NCBI GenBank assembly: GCA_964036665.1
Contig: OZ038531.1
Location: 12,276,168 to 12,340,167 of the forward strand
DNA: 64,000 nucleotides
Reading direction: 5' to 3'
Origin: Gordius sp. MW1
Taxonomy: Eukaryota; Nematomorpha; Gordioida; Gordea; Gordiidae
Part shown: piece after piece, positions 12,716 to 26,392 of the stretch
Numbering within the stretch: position 1 is the first letter of the stretch
How the letters are laid out: every line of letters starts with the position of its first letter
Program-made: the position numbers and the translations under genes
Notes under the pieces: generated by a model
The model's database searches: none
What the model was told of the DNA's origin: nothing
The model's input: only the letters and a program-made list of their open reading frames with translations

Positions 12716-15700
12716 AAACGTTGTCTTTTGTCAAAATGATAGTTCTCGCAGCTTAAAACCTCTTTTCGGAAGTAAATCGAGGATAATAGGATTCTCAAAT
12801 TGGCTTACTTTTATATATTTTTTCATGCTCTTTCACATAGAATCAAAAAAAATAAATATTTTTACCTCAAAATTTTTCACATATTTTTCTTTCAACCGTA
12901 TGCATCCGATGAAAGTTGTCGTTTTCATACGTGGTTTCGATGATAAAAAGTAAAAATTTATCAGAATCAGAAAACTGTTACTTTGAAATCATAATCGCAT
13001 AGAGCAGTTTTCAAAAATTAAGCACTCACGTTGCGATACAACAAACTAATCGCAACAATAAAACGTTGTCTTTTGTCAAAATGATAGTTCTCGCAGCTTA
13101 AAACCTCTTTTCGGAAGTAAATCGAGGATAATAGGATTCTCAAATTGGCTTACTTTTATATATTTTTTCATGCTCTTTCACATAGAATCGAAAAAAATAA
13201 ATATTTTTACCTCAAAATTTTTCACATATTTTTCTTTCAACCGTACGCATCCGATGAAAGTTGTCGTTTTCAGACGTGGTTTCGATGATAAAAAGTAAAA
13301 ATTTATCAGAATCAGAAAACTATTACTTTAAAATCATGATCGCATAGTGCATTTTTGAAAAATTAAGCACTCACTTTGCGATACAACAAACTAATCGCAA
13401 CAATAAAACGTTGTCTTTTGTCAAAATGATAGTTCTCGCAGCTTAAAACCTCTTTTCGGAAGTAAATCGAGGATAATAGGATTCTCAAATTGGCTTACTT
13501 TTATATATTTTTTCATGCTCTTTCACATAGAATCAAAAAAAATAAATATTTTACCTCAAAATTTTTCACATATTTTTCTTTCAACCGTATGCATCCGATG
13601 AAAGTTGTCGTTTTCATACGTGGTTTCGATGATAAAAAGTAAAAATTTATCAGAATCAGAAAACTATTACTTTGAAATCATAATCGCATAGAGCAGTTTT
13701 CAAAAATTAAGCACTCACGTTGCGATACAACAAACTAATCGCAACAATAAAACGTTGTCTTTTGTCAAAATGATAGTTCTCGCAGCTTAAAACCTCTTTT
13801 CGGAAGTAAATCGAGAATAATAAGATTCTCAAATTGGCTTACTTTTATATATTTTTTAATGCTCTTTTACATAGAATCGAAAAAAATAAATATTTTACCT
13901 CAAAATTTTTCACATATTTTTCTTTCAACCGTATGCATCCGATGAAAGTTGTCGTTTTCATACGTGGTTTCGATGATAAAAAGTAAAAATTTATCAGAAT
14001 CAGAAAACTGTTACTTTGAAATCATAATCGCATAGAGCAGTTTTCAAAAATTAAGCACTCACGTTGCGATACAACAAACTAATCGCAACAATAAAACGTT
14101 GTCTTTTGTCAAAATGATAGTTCTCGCAGCTTAAAACCCCTTTTCGGAAGTAAATCGAGGATAATAGGATTCTCAAATTGGCTTACTTTTATATATTTTT
14201 TCATGCTCTTTCACATAGAATTAAAAAAAAAAAATATTTTACCTCAAAATTTTTCACATATTTTTCTTTGAACCGTATTCATCCGATGAAAGTTGTCGTT
14301 TTCAGACGTGGTTTCCATGATAAAAAGTAAAAATTTATTAGAATTAGAAAACTATTACTTTGAAATCATAATCGCATAGAGCAGTTTTCAAAAATTAAGC
14401 ACACACGTTGCGATACAACAAACTAATCGCAACAATAAAACGTTGTCTTTTGTCAAAATGATAGTTCTCGCAGCTTAAAACCTCTTTTCGGAAGTAAATC
14501 GAGGATAATAGGATTCTCAAATTGGCTTACTTTTATATATTTTTTCATGCTCTTTCACATAGAATCGAAAAAAATAAATATTTTTACCTCAAAATTTTTC
14601 ACATATTTTTCTTTCAACCGTATGCATCCGATGAAAGTTGTCGTTTTCAGACGTGGTTTCGATGATAAAAAGTAAAAATTTATCAGAATCAGAAAACTAT
14701 TACTTTAAAATCATGATCGCATTTTGAAAAATTAAGCACTCACGTTGCGATACAACAAACTAAACGCAACAATAAAACGTTGTCTTTTGTCAAAATGATA
14801 GTTCTCGCAGCTTAAAACCTCTTTTCGGAAGTAAATCGAGGATAATAGGATTCTCAAATTGGCTTACTTTTATATATTTTTTCATGCTCTTTCACATAGA
14901 TTCAAAAAAAATAAATATTTTTACCTCAAAATTTTTCACATATTTTTCTTTCAACCGTATGCATCCGATGAAAGTTGTCGTTTTCAGACGTGGTTTCGAT
15001 GATAAAAAGTAAAAATTTATCAGAATCAGAAAACTATTACTTTGAAATCATAATCGCATAGAGCAGTTTTCAAAAATTAAGCACTCACGTTGCGATACAA
15101 CAAACTAATCGCAACAATAAAACGTTGTCTTTTGTCAAAATGATAGTTCTCGCAGCTTAAAACCTCTTTTCGGAAGTAAATCGAGGATAATAGGATTCTC
15201 ATATTCGCTTACTTTTATATATTTTTTTATGCTCTTTTACATAGAATCGAAAAAAATAAATATTTTACCTCTAAATTTTTCACATATTTTTCTTTCAACC
15301 GTATGCATCCGATGAAAGTTGTCGTTTTCATACGTGGTTTCGATGATAAAAAGTAAAAATTTATCAGAATCAGAAAACTGTTACTTTGAAATCATAATCG
15401 CATAGAGCAGTTTTCAAAAATTAAGCACTCACGTTGCGATACAACAAACTAATCGCAACAATAAAACGTTGTCTTTTGTCAAAATGGTAGTTCTCGCAGC
15501 TTAAAACCTCTTTTCGGAAGTAAATCGAGGATAATAAGATTCTCAAATTGGCTTACTTTTATATATTTTTTCATGCTCTTTCACATAGAATCGAAAAAAA
15601 TAAATATTTTTACCTCAAACTTTTTCACATATTTTTCTTTCAACCGTACGCATCCGATGAAAGTTGTCGTTTTCAGACGTGGTTTCGATGATAAAAAGTA

Positions 15701-18700
15701 AAAATTTATCAGAATCAGAAAACTATTACTTTAAAATCATGATCGCATAGTGCATTTTTGAAAAATTAAGCACTCACGTTGCGATACAACAAACTAATCG
15801 CAACAATAAAACGTTGTCTTTTGTCAAAATGATAGTTCTCGCAGCCTAAAACCTCTTTTCGGAAGTAAATCGAGGATAATAGGATTCTCAAATTGGCTTA
15901 CTTTTATATATTTTTTCATGCTCTTTCACATAGAATCAAAAAAAATAAATATTTTTAACTCAAAATTTTTCACATATTTTTCTTTCAACCGTATGCATCC
16001 GATGAAAGTTGTCGTTTTCAGACGTGGTTTCGATGATAAAAAGTAAAAATTTATCAGAATCAGAAAACTATTACTTTGAAATCATAATCGCATAGAGCAG
16101 TTTTCAAAAATTAAGCACTCACGTTGCGATCAAACAAACTAATCGCAACAATAAAACGTTGTCTTTTGTCAAAATGATAGTTCTCGCAGCTTAAAACCTC
16201 TTTTCGGAAGTAAATCGAGGATAATAGGATTCTCAAATTGGCTTATTTTATATATTTTTTATGCTCTTTTACATAGAATTGAAAAAAATAAATATTTTAC
16301 CTCTAAATTTTTCACATATTTTTCTTTGAACCGTATTCATCCGATGAAAGTTGTCGTTTTCAGACGTGGTTTCCATGATAAAAAGTAAAAATTTATCAGA
16401 ATAAGAAAACTATTACTTTGAAATCATAATCGCATAGAGCAGTTTTCAAAAATTAAGCACTCACGTTGCGATACAACAAACTAATCGCAACAATAAAACG
16501 TTGTCTTTTGTCAAAATGATAGTTCTCGCAGCTTAAAACCTCTTTTCGGAAGTAAATCGAGGATAATAGGATTCTCAAATTGGCTTACTTTTATATATTT
16601 TTTTATGGTCTTTCAAATAGAATCGAAAAAAATAAATATTTTTACCTCAAAATTTTTCACATATTTTTCTTTCAACCGTATGCATCCGATGAAAGTTGTC
16701 GTTTTTAGACGTGGTTTTGATGATAAAAAGTAAAAATTTATCAGAATCAGAAAACTATTACTTTAAAATCATGATCGCATTTTGAAAAATTAAGCACTCA
16801 CGTTGCGATACAACAAACTAATCGCAACAATAAAACGTTGTCTTTTGTCAAAATGATAGTTCTCGCAGCTTAAAACCTCTTTTCGGAAGTAAATCGAGGA
16901 TAATAGGATTCTCAAATTGGCTTACTTTTATATATTTTTTCATGCTCTTTCACATAGAATCAAAAAAAATAAATATTTTTACCTCAAAATTTTTCACATA
17001 TTTTTCTTTCAACCGTATGCATTCGATGAAAGTTGTCGTTTTCAGACGTGGTTTCGATGATAAAAAGTAAAAATTTATCAAAATCAGAAAACTATTACTT
17101 TGAAATCATAATCGCATAGAGCAGTTTTCAAAAATTAAGCACTCACGTTGCGATACAACAAACTAATCGCAACAATAAAACGTTGTCTTTTGTCAAAATG
17201 ATAGTTCTCGCAGCTTAAAACCTCTTTTCGGAAGTAAATCGAGGATAATAGGATTCTCAAATTGGCTTACTTTTATATATTTTTTTATGCTCTTTTACAT
17301 AGAATCGAAAAAAATAAATATTTTACCTCTAAATTTTTCACATATTTTTCTTTCAACCGTATGCATCCGATGAAAGTTGTCGTTTTCATACGTGGTTTCG
17401 ATGATAAAAAGTAAAAATTTATCAGAATCAGAAAACTATTACTTTGAAATCATAATCGCATAGAGCAGTTTTCAAAAATTAAGCACTCACGTTGCGATAC
17501 AACAAACTAATCGCAACAATAAAACGTTGTCTTTTGTCAAAATGATAGTTCTCGCAGCTTAAAACCTCTTTTCGGAAGTAAATCGAGGATAATAAGATTC
17601 TCAAATTGGCTTACTTTTATATATTTTTTCATGCTCTTTCACATAGAATCGAAAAAAATAAATATTTTTACCTCAAACTTTTTCACATATTTTTCTTTCA
17701 ACCGTACGCATCCGATGAAAGTTGTCGTTTTCAGACGTGGTTTCGATGATAAAAAGTAAAAATTTATCAGAATCAGAAAACTATTACTTTAAAATCATGA
17801 TCGCATAGTGCATTTTTGAAAAATTAAGCACTCACGTTGCGATACAACAAACTAATCGCAACAATAAAACGTTGTCTTTTGTCAAAATGATAGTTCTCGC
17901 AGCCTAAAACCTCTTTTCGGAAGTAAATCGAGGATAATAGGATTCTCAAATTGGCTTACTTTTATATATTTTTTCATGCTCTTTCACATAGAATCAAAAA
18001 AAATAAATATTTTTAACTCAAAATTTTTCACATATTTTTCTTTCAACCGTATGCATCCGATGAAAGTTGTCGTTTTCAGACGTGGTTTCGATGATAAAAA
18101 GTAAAAATTTATCAGAATCAGAAAACTATTACTTTGAAATCATAATCGCATAGAGCAGTTTTCAAAAATTAAGCACTCACGTTGCGATCAAACAAACTAA
18201 TCGCAACAATAAAACGTTGTCTTTTGTCAAAGTGATAGTTCTCGCAGCTTAAAACCTCTTTTCGGAAGTAAATCGAGGATAATAGGATTCTCAAATTGGC
18301 TTACTTTTATATATTTTTTTATGCTCTTTTACATAGAATCGAAAAAAATAAATATTTTACCTCTAAATTTTTCACATATTTTTCTTTCAACCGTATGCAT
18401 CCGATGAAAGTTGTCGTTTTCATACGTGGTTTCGATGATAAAAAGTAAAAATTTATCAGAATCAGAAAACTATTACTTTGAAATCATAATCGCATAGAGC
18501 AGTTTTCAAAAATTAAGCACTCACGTTGCGATACAACAAACTAATCGCAACAATAAAACGTTGTCTTTTGTCAAAATGATAGTTCTCGCAGCTTAAAACC
18601 TCTTTTCGGAAGTAAATCGAGGATAATAAGATTCTCAAATTGGCTTACTTTTATATATTTTTTCATGCTCTTTCACATAGAATCGAAAAAAATAAATATT

Positions 18701-18894
18701 TTTACCTCAAACTTTTTCACATATTTTTCTTTCAACCGTATGCATCCGATGAAAGTTGTCGTTTTCAGACGTGGTTTCGATGATAAAAAGTAAAAATTTA
18801 TCAGAATCAGAAAACTATTACTTTGAAATCATAATCGCATAGAGCAGTTTTCAAAAATTAAGCACTCACGTTGCGATACAACAAACTAATCGCA
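12716..18894 (+). repeat. second 6-monomer HOR family, three copies
   Basis: Periodic markers define copies starting at 12716, 14775 and 16833 (steps 2059 and 2058 bp). Copies at 14775 and 16833 share four monomers in order: AATCAAAAAAAATAAAT; CCTCTAAAT with CATACGTGG; AATAAGATTC with CCGTACGC and GTGCATTTTTG; and GCAGCCTAAAACC with the CAAACAAAC spacer. The copy at 12716 matches in overall period and in the shortened junction (ATCGCATTTTG) but differs in its central monomers. The four-monomer core returns at about 21300 and 24385. Confidence 0.75.
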
Positions 18895-21800
18895 ACAATA
18901 AAACGTTGTCTTTTGTCAAAATGATAGTTCTCGCAGCTTAAAACCTCTTTTCGGAAGTAAATCGAGGATAATAGGATTCTCAAATTGGCTTACTTTTATA
19001 TATTTTTTTATGCTCTTTTACATAGAATCGAAAAAAATAAATATTTTACCTCTAAATTTTTCACATATTTTTCTTTGAACCGTATTCATCCGATGAAAGT
19101 TGTCGTTTTCAGACGTGGTTTCCATGAAAAAGGAAAAATTTATCAGAATCAGAAAACTATTACTTTAAAATCATAATCGCATAGAGCAGTTTTCAAAAAT
19201 TAAGCACTCACGTTGCGATACAACAAACTAATCGCAACAATAAAACGTTGTCTTTTGTCAAAATGATAGTTCTCGCAGCTTAAAACCTCTTTTCGGAAGT
19301 AAATCGAGGATAATAAGATTCTCAAATTGGCTTACTTTTATATATTTTTTCATGCTCTTTTACATAAAATCGAAAAAAACAAATATTTTTACCTCAAAAT
19401 TTTTCAAATATTTTTCTTTCTACCGTATGCATCCGACGAAAGGTGTCGTTTTCAGACATGGTTTCTATGATCCCAAGTAAAAATTTATCAGAATCTGAAA
19501 ACTATTACTTTGAAATCATGATCGCATAGAGCCATTTTCAAAAATTAAGCACTCACGTTGCGATACAACAAACTAATCGCAACTATAAAACGTTGTCTTT
19601 TTTCAAAATGATAGTTCTCGCAGCTTAAAACCTCTTTTCGGAAGTCAATCGAGGATAATAGGATTCTCAAATTGGCTTACTTTTATATATTTTTTTATGC
19701 TCTTTCACATAGAATCGAAAAAAATAAATATTTTTACCTCAAAATTTTTCACATGTTTTTCTTTCAACCGTATGCATCCGATGAAAGTTGTCGTTTTCAG
19801 ACGTGGTTTCGATGATAAAAAGTAAAAATTTATCAGAATCAGAAAACTATTACTTTGAAATCATAATCGCATAGTGCATTTTTGAAAAATTAAGCACTCA
19901 CGTTGCGATACAACAAACTAATCGCAACAATAAAACGTTGTCTTTTGTCAAAATGATAGTTCTCGCAGCCTAAAACCTCTTTTCGGAAGTAAATCGAGGA
20001 TAATAGGATTCTCAAATTGGCTTACTTTTATATATTTTTTCATGCTCTTTCACATAGAATCAAAAAAAATAAATATTTTTACCTCAAAATTTTTCACATA
20101 TTTTTCTTTCAACCGTATGCATCCGATGAAAGTTGTCGTTTTCAGACGTGGTTTCGATGATAAAAAGTAAAAATTTATCAGAATCAGAAAACTATTACTT
20201 TGAAATCATAATCGCATAGAGCAGTTTTCAAAAATTAAGCACTCACGTTGCGATCAAACAAACTAATCGCAACAATAAAACGTTGTCTTTTGTCAAAATG
20301 ATAGTTCTCGCAGCTTAAAACCTCTTTTCGGAAGTAAATCGAGGATAATAGGATTCTCAAATTGGCTTACTTCTATATATTTTTTCATGCTCTTTCACAT
20401 AGAATCAAAAAAAATAAATATTTTTACCTCAAAATTTTTCACATATTTTTCTTTCAACCGTATGCATCCGATGAAAGTTGTCGTTTTCAGACGTGGTTTC
20501 GATGATAAAAAGTAAAAATTTATCAGAATCAGAAAACTATTACTTTGAAATCATAATCGCATAGAGCAGTTTTCAAAAATTAAGCACTCACGTTGCGATC
20601 AAACAAACTAATCGCAACAATAAAAGGTTGTCTTTTGTCAAAATGATAGTTCTCGCAGCTTAAAACCTCTTTTCGGAAGTAAATCGAGGATAATAGGATT
20701 CTAAAATTGGCTTATTTTATATATTTTTTATGCTCTTTTACATAGAATTGAAAAAAATAAATATTTTACCTCTAAATTTTTCACATATTTTTCTTTGAAC
20801 CGTATTCATCCGATGAAAGTTGTCGTTTTCAGACGTGGTTTCCATGATAAAAAGTAAAAATTTATCAGAATAAGAAAACTATTACTTTGAAATCATAATC
20901 GCATAGAGCAGTTTTCAAAAATTAAGCACTCACGTTGCGATACAACAAACTAATCGCAACAATAAAACGTTGTCTTTTGTCAAAATGATAGTTCTCGCAG
21001 CTTAAAACCTCTTTTCGGAAGTAAATCGAGGATAATAGGATTCTCAAATTGGCTTACTTTTATATATTTTTTCATGCTCTTTCAAATAGAATCGAAAAAA
21101 ATAAATATTTTTACCTCAAAATTTTTCACATATTTTTCTTTCAACCGTATGCATCCGATGAAAGTTGTCGTTTTCAGACGTGGTTTCGATGATAAAAAGT
21201 AAAAATTTATCAGAATCAGAAAACTATTACTTTAAAATCATGATCGCATTTTGAAAAATTAAGCACTCACGTTGCGATACAACAAACTAATCGCAACAAT
21301 AAAACGTTGTCTTTTGTCAAAATGATAGTTCTCGCAGCTTAAAACCTCTTTTCGGAAGTAAATCGAGGATAATAGGATTCTCAAATTGGCTTACTTTTAT
21401 ATATTTTTTCATGCTCTTTCACATAGAATCAAAAAAAATAAATATTTTTACCTCAAAATTTTTCACATATTTTTCTTTCAACCGTATGCATTCGATGAAA
21501 GTTGTCGTTTTCAGACGTGGTTTCGATGATAAAAAGTAAAAATTTATCAGAATCAGAAAACTATTACTTTGAAATCATAATCGCATAGAGCAGTTTTCAA
21601 AAATTAAGCACTCACGTTGCGATACAACAAACTAATCGCAACAATAAAACGTTGTCTTTTGTCAAAATGATAGTTCTCGCAGCTTAAAACCTCTTTTCGG
21701 AAGTAAATCGAGGATAATAGGATTCTCAAATTGGCTTACTTTTATATATTTTTTTATGCTCTTTTACATAGAATCGAAAAAAATAAATATTTTACCTCTA

Positions 21801-24800
21801 AATTTTTCACATATTTTTCTTTCAACCGTATGCATCCGATGAAAGTTGTCGTTTTCATACGTGGTTTCGATGATAAAAAGTAAAAATTTATCAGAATCAG
21901 AAAACTATTACTTTGAAATCATAATCGCATAGAGCAGTTTTCAAAAATTAAGCACTCACGTTGCGATACAACAAACTAATCGCAACAATAAAACGTTGTC
22001 TTTTGTCAAAATGATAGTTCTCGCAGCTTAAAACCTCTTTTCGGAAGTAAATCGAGGATAATAAGATTCTCAAATTGGCTTACTTTTATATATTTTTTCA
22101 TGCTCTTTCACATAGAATCAAAAAATAAATATTTTTACCTCAAACTTTTTCACATATTTTTCTTTCAACCGTACGCATCCGATGAAAGTTGTCGTTTTCA
22201 GACGTGGTTTCGATGATAAAAAGTAAAAATTTATCAGAATCAGAAAACTATTACTTTAAAATCATGATCGCATAGTGCATTTTTGAAAAATTAAGCACTC
22301 ACGTTGCGATACAACAAACTAATCGCAACAATAAAACGTTGTCTTTTGTCAAAATGATAGTTCTCGCAGCCTAAAACCTCTTTTCGGAAGTAAATCGAGG
22401 ATAATAGGATTCTCAAATTGGCTTACTTTTATATATTTTTTCATGCTCTTTCACATAGAATCAAAAAAAATAAATATTTTTACCTCAAAATTTTTCACAT
22501 ATTTTTCTTTCAACCGTATGCATCCGATGAAAGTTGTCGTTTTCAGACGTGGTTTCGATGATAAAAAGTAAAAATTTATCAGAATCAGAAAACTATTACT
22601 TTGAAATCATAATCGCATAGAGCAGTTTTCAAAAATTAAGCACTCACGTTGCGATCAAACAAACTAATCGCAACAATAAAACGTTGTCTTTTGTCAAAAT
22701 GATAGTTCTCGCAGCTTAAAACCTCTTTTCGGAAGTAAATCGAGGATAATAGGATTCTCAAATTGGCTTATTTTATATATTTTTTTATGCTCTTTTACAT
22801 AGAATTGAAAAAAATAAATATTTTACCTCTAAATTTTTCACATATTTTTCTTTGAACCGTATTCATCCGATGAAAGTTGTCGTTTTCAGACGTGGTTTCC
22901 ATGATAAAAAGTAAAAATTTATCAGAATCAGAAAACTATTACTTTAAAATCATAATCGCATAGAGCAGTTTTCAAAAATAAAACACTCACGTTGCGATAC
23001 AACAAACTAATCGCAACAATAAAACGTTGTCTTTTGTCAAAATGATAGTTCTCGCAGCTTAAAACCTCTTTTCGGAAGTAAATCGAGGATAATAGGATTC
23101 TCAAATTGGCTTACTTTTATATATTTTTTCATGCTCTTTCACATAGAATCGAAAAAAATAAATATTTTTACCTCAAAATTTTTCACATATTTTTCTTTCA
23201 ACCGTATGCATCCGATGAAAGTTGTCGTTTTCAGACGTGGTTTCGATGATAAAAAGTAAAAATTTATCAGAATCAGAAAACTATTACTTTGAAATCATAA
23301 TCGCATAGAGCAGTTTTCAAAAATTAAGCACTCACGTTGCGATACAACAAACTAATCGCAACAATAAAACGTTGTCTTTTGTCAAAATGATAGTTCTCGC
23401 AGCTTAAAACCTCTTTTCGGAAGTAAATCGAGGATAATAGGATTCTCATTATGGCTTACTTTTATATATTTTTTTATGCTCTTTTACATAGAATCGAAAA
23501 AAATAAATATTTTACCTCTAAATTTTTCACATATTTTTCTTTCAACCGTATGCGTCCGATGAAAGTTGTCGTTTTCATACGTGGTTTCGATGATAAAAAG
23601 TAAAAATTTATCAGAATCAGAAAAATATTACTTTGAAATCATAATCGCATAGAGCAGTTTTCAAAAATTAAGCACTCACGTTGCGATACAACAAACTAAT
23701 CGCAACAATAAAACGTTGTCTTTTGTCAAAATGATAGTTCTCGCAGCTTAAAACCTCTTTTCGGAAGTAAATCGAGGATAATAAGATTCTCAAATTGGCT
23801 TACTTTTATATATTTTTTCATGCTCTTTCACATAGAATCGAAAAAAATAAATATTTTTACCTCAAACTTTTTCACATATTTTTCTTTCAACCGTACGCAT
23901 CCGATGAAAGTTGTCGTTTTCAGACGTGGTTTCGATGATAAAAAGTAAAAATTTATCAGAATCAGAAAACTATTACTTTAAAATCATGATTGCATTTTGA
24001 AAAATTAAGCACTCACGTTGCGATACAACAAACTAATCGCAACAATAAAACGTTGTCTTTTGTCAAAATGATAGTTCTCGCAGCTTAAAACCTCTTTTCG
24101 GAAGTAAATCGAGGATAATAGGATTCTCAAATTGGCTTACTTTTATATATTTTTTCATGCTCTTTCACATAGAATCGAAAAAAATAAATATTTTTACCTC
24201 AAAATTTTTCACATATTTTTCTTTCAACCGTATGCATCCGATGAAAGTTGTCGTTTTCAGACGTGGTTTCGATGATAAAAAGTAAAAATTTATCAGAATC
24301 AGAAAACTATTACTTTAAAATCATGATTGCATTTTGAAAAATTAAGCACTCACGTTGCGATACAACAAACTAATCGCAACAATAAAACGTTGTCTTTTGT
24401 CAAAATGATAGTTCTCGCAGCTTAAAACCTCTTTTCGGAAGTAAATCGAGGATAATAGGATTCTCAAATTGGCTTACTTTTATATATTTTTTCATGCTCT
24501 TTCACATAGAATCAAAAAAAATAAATATTTTTACCTCAAAATTTTTCACATATTTTTCTTTCAACCGTATGCATTCGATGAAAGTTGTCGTTTTCAGACG
24601 TGGTTTCATGATAAAAAGTAAAAATTTATCAGAATCAGAAAACTATTACTTTGAAATCATAATCGCATAGAGCAGTTTTCAAAAATTAAGCACTCACGTT
24701 GCGATACAACAAACTAATCGCAACAATAAAACGTTGTCTTTTGTCAAAATGATAGTTCTCGCAGCTTAAAACCTCTTTTCGGAAGTAAATCGAGGATAAT

Positions 24801-25825
24801 AGGATTCTCAAATTGGCTTACTTTTATATATTTTTTTATGCTCTTTTACATAGAATCGAAAAAAATAAATATTTTACCTCTAAATTTTTCACATATTTTT
24901 CTTTCAACCGTATGCATCCGATGAAAGTTGTCGTTTTCATACGTGGTTTCGATGATAAAAAGTAAAAATTTATCAGAATCAGAAATATTACTTTGAAATC
25001 ATAATCGCATAGAGCAGTTTTCAAAAATTAAGCACTCACGTTGCGATACAACAAACTAATCGCAACAATAAAACGTTGTCTTTTGTCAAAATGATAGTTC
25101 TCGCAGCTTAAAACCTCTTTTCGGAAGTAAATCGAGGATAATAAGATTCTCAAATTGGCTTACTTTTATATATTTTTTCATGCTCTTTCACATAGAATCG
25201 AAAAAAATAAATATTTTTACCTCAAACTTTTTCACATATTTTTCTTTCAACCGTACGCATCCGATGAAAGTTGTCGTTTTCAGACGTGGTTTCGATGATA
25301 AAAAGTAAAAATTTATCAGAATCAGAAAACTATTACTTTAAAATCATGATCGCATAGTGCATTTTTGAAAAATTAAGCACTCACGTTGCGATACAACAAA
25401 CTAATCGCAACAATAAAACGTTGTCTTTTGTCAAAATGATAGTTCTCGCAGCCTAAAACCTCTTTTCGGAAGTAAATCGAGGATAATAGGATTCTCAAAT
25501 TGGCTTACTTTTATATATTTTTTCATGCTCTTTCACATAGAATCAAAAAAAATAAATATTTTTACCTCAAAATTTTCACATATTTTTCTTTCAACCGTAT
25601 GCATCCGATGAAAGTTGTCGTTTTCAGACGTGGTTTCGATGATAAAAAGTAAAAATTTATCAGAATCAGAAAACTATTACTTTGAAATCATAATCGCATA
25701 GAGCAGTTTTCAAAAATTAAGCACTCACGTTGCGATCAAACAAACTAATCGCAACAATAAAACGTTGTCTTTTGTCAAAATGATAGTTCTCGCAGCTTAA
25801 AACCTCTTTTCGGAAGTAAATCGAG
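18895..25825 (+). repeat. satellite stretch with the four-monomer core at irregular spacing
   Basis: About 20 monomers in which the core of the preceding HOR returns near 21300 and again near 24385 (13 and 9 monomers apart), mixed with the CATGAAAAAGG, GATCCCAAG and GTCAATCGAGG monomers seen near 10.7-11.5 kb. One unit near 19.86 kb joins the GTCAATCGAGG type directly to a GTGCATTTTTG ending, a likely exchange point. The stretch ends inside a TTATTTTATAT-type monomer that the LTR element splits. Confidence 0.65.
25821..25825 (+). other. left target-site duplication of the LTR element (TCGAG)
   Basis: TCGAG here is the end of the uninterrupted satellite motif GGAAGTAAATCGAG. The same five bases stand at 27884-27888, directly after the element, followed by GATAATAGG as in every other monomer. 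If the element is taken to end one base earlier the duplication would be six bases (ATCGAG). Five bases fits better because the element then ends ACGATA, an imperfect inverse of its TGTCGT start. Confidence 0.9.
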
Positions 25826-25827
25826 TG

Positions 25828-25845
25828 TCGTGTACCCATACACGA
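25828..25845 (+). other. inverted repeat at LTR start
   Basis: TCGTGTA-CCCA-TACACGA is a perfect 7-bp stem with a 4-nt loop. It is repeated in the 3' LTR at 27336-27353. It lies two bases inside the element end, so it may matter for integrase recognition or as a transcription-factor site; this is inference. Confidence 0.75.
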
Positions 25846-25858
25846 AGAATGAAATTAG

Positions 25859-25874
25859 CGTATCCAGAGATACG
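25859..25874 (+). other. second inverted repeat in the LTR
   Basis: CGTATC-CAGA-GATACG is a perfect 6-bp stem with a 4-nt loop, 13 bases after the first hairpin and of nearly the same geometry. The same feature is present in the 3' LTR about 1.5 kb downstream. Confidence 0.7.
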
Positions 25875-26188
25875 ATGATGAAGATGTCTTCCCACACACC
25901 CCCCCCCCCCCCCCTCATCTCATCTTATTCAAAAATTAAAGTTAAGAGTTCAACACGCGGTACAATCTTTTGATCTTACACGTTGTACACTCATAGCGTA
26001 GACCATTATTCTTTTACATTTAATTTCTAGTACGCGTATACCCCCCCCCCCGACGCGCTGATACGTATTTGTTATTTTTCTTACGCGTGAGTGATTTTCG
26101 ATATACGCATCTTATCGTATGCGATTTTGACATTGCGATCTTTTAATTATTATATATTTTCTTGGTTGTGATTATATTAATGCCATGT

Positions 26189-26194
26189 AATAAA
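26189..26194 (+). promoter_or_regulatory. candidate polyadenylation signal in 5' LTR
   Basis: AATAAA in the context CATGTAATAAAGACAG, present identically in the 3' LTR at 27700-27705, where it would act on element transcripts. In LTR elements this signal commonly lies near the R/U5 boundary. Assignment is by motif only. Confidence 0.5.
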
Positions 26195-26374
26195 GACAGT
26201 TGAGAAATATTTCTGCGTACGCGCGTGAGCCTGTTCGCGGCCCGGCCATCCCCCAATAATTTATCGTTTTACGGCCCAATTTTCCTTTAAGTTCCCCCAA
26301 TTAATTCCTAATAACTCTTCCCTTCTGGACCTTCTTAGTTAAATCGTATTCCTCTTCCCCACGGATACGATATT

Positions 26375-26392
26375 TGGTGTCAGATATTCTAC
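26375..26392 (+). other. candidate primer-binding site
   Basis: TGGTGTCAGATATTCTAC begins two bases after the 5' LTR. TGG would pair with the CCA end of a tRNA, and this distance from the LTR is typical. I cannot name the tRNA from memory with confidence. Only the first ten or so bases may be complementary. Confidence 0.6.

Larger units (their letters stand above)
1..25825 (+). repeat. 344-bp satellite array, left part
   Basis: About 75 head-to-tail monomers, each recognisable by AAACGTTGTCTTTTGTC near its chosen start, then CTCGCAGCTTAAAACC, CGGAAGTAAATCGAGG, an A/T-tract cluster, CCGATGAAAGTTGTCG and a terminal dyad. Starts counted by hand at 6, 351, 695, 1040, 1385, 1726, 2071, 2416, 2759, 3104, 3449 and 3795 give unit lengths of 341-346 bp. 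A consensus written out by hand is 344 bp with 104 G or C. All units point the same way, and I saw no inversion. Neighbouring units differ by a handful of substitutions and small indels that define subfamilies. The array begins before base 1. There is no gene in this stretch: the 61-77 codon frames exist only because the monomer repeats. Its role is unknown. Centromeric or pericentromeric heterochromatin is an inference from length, uniformity and A+T richness. Confidence 0.98.
25826..26372 (+). repeat. 5' LTR
   Basis: 547 bp from TGTCGTGTACCC to ACGATA, matching 27334-27883. It opens with two small perfect hairpins (25828-25845 and 25859-25874), carries a 16-C run at 25899-25914 and an 11-C run at 26041-26051, a TACGCGTA palindrome just before the second run, and AATAAA at 26189-26194 as a possible polyadenylation signal. 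The start TG is canonical. The terminal TA replaces the usual CA. Confidence 0.88.
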
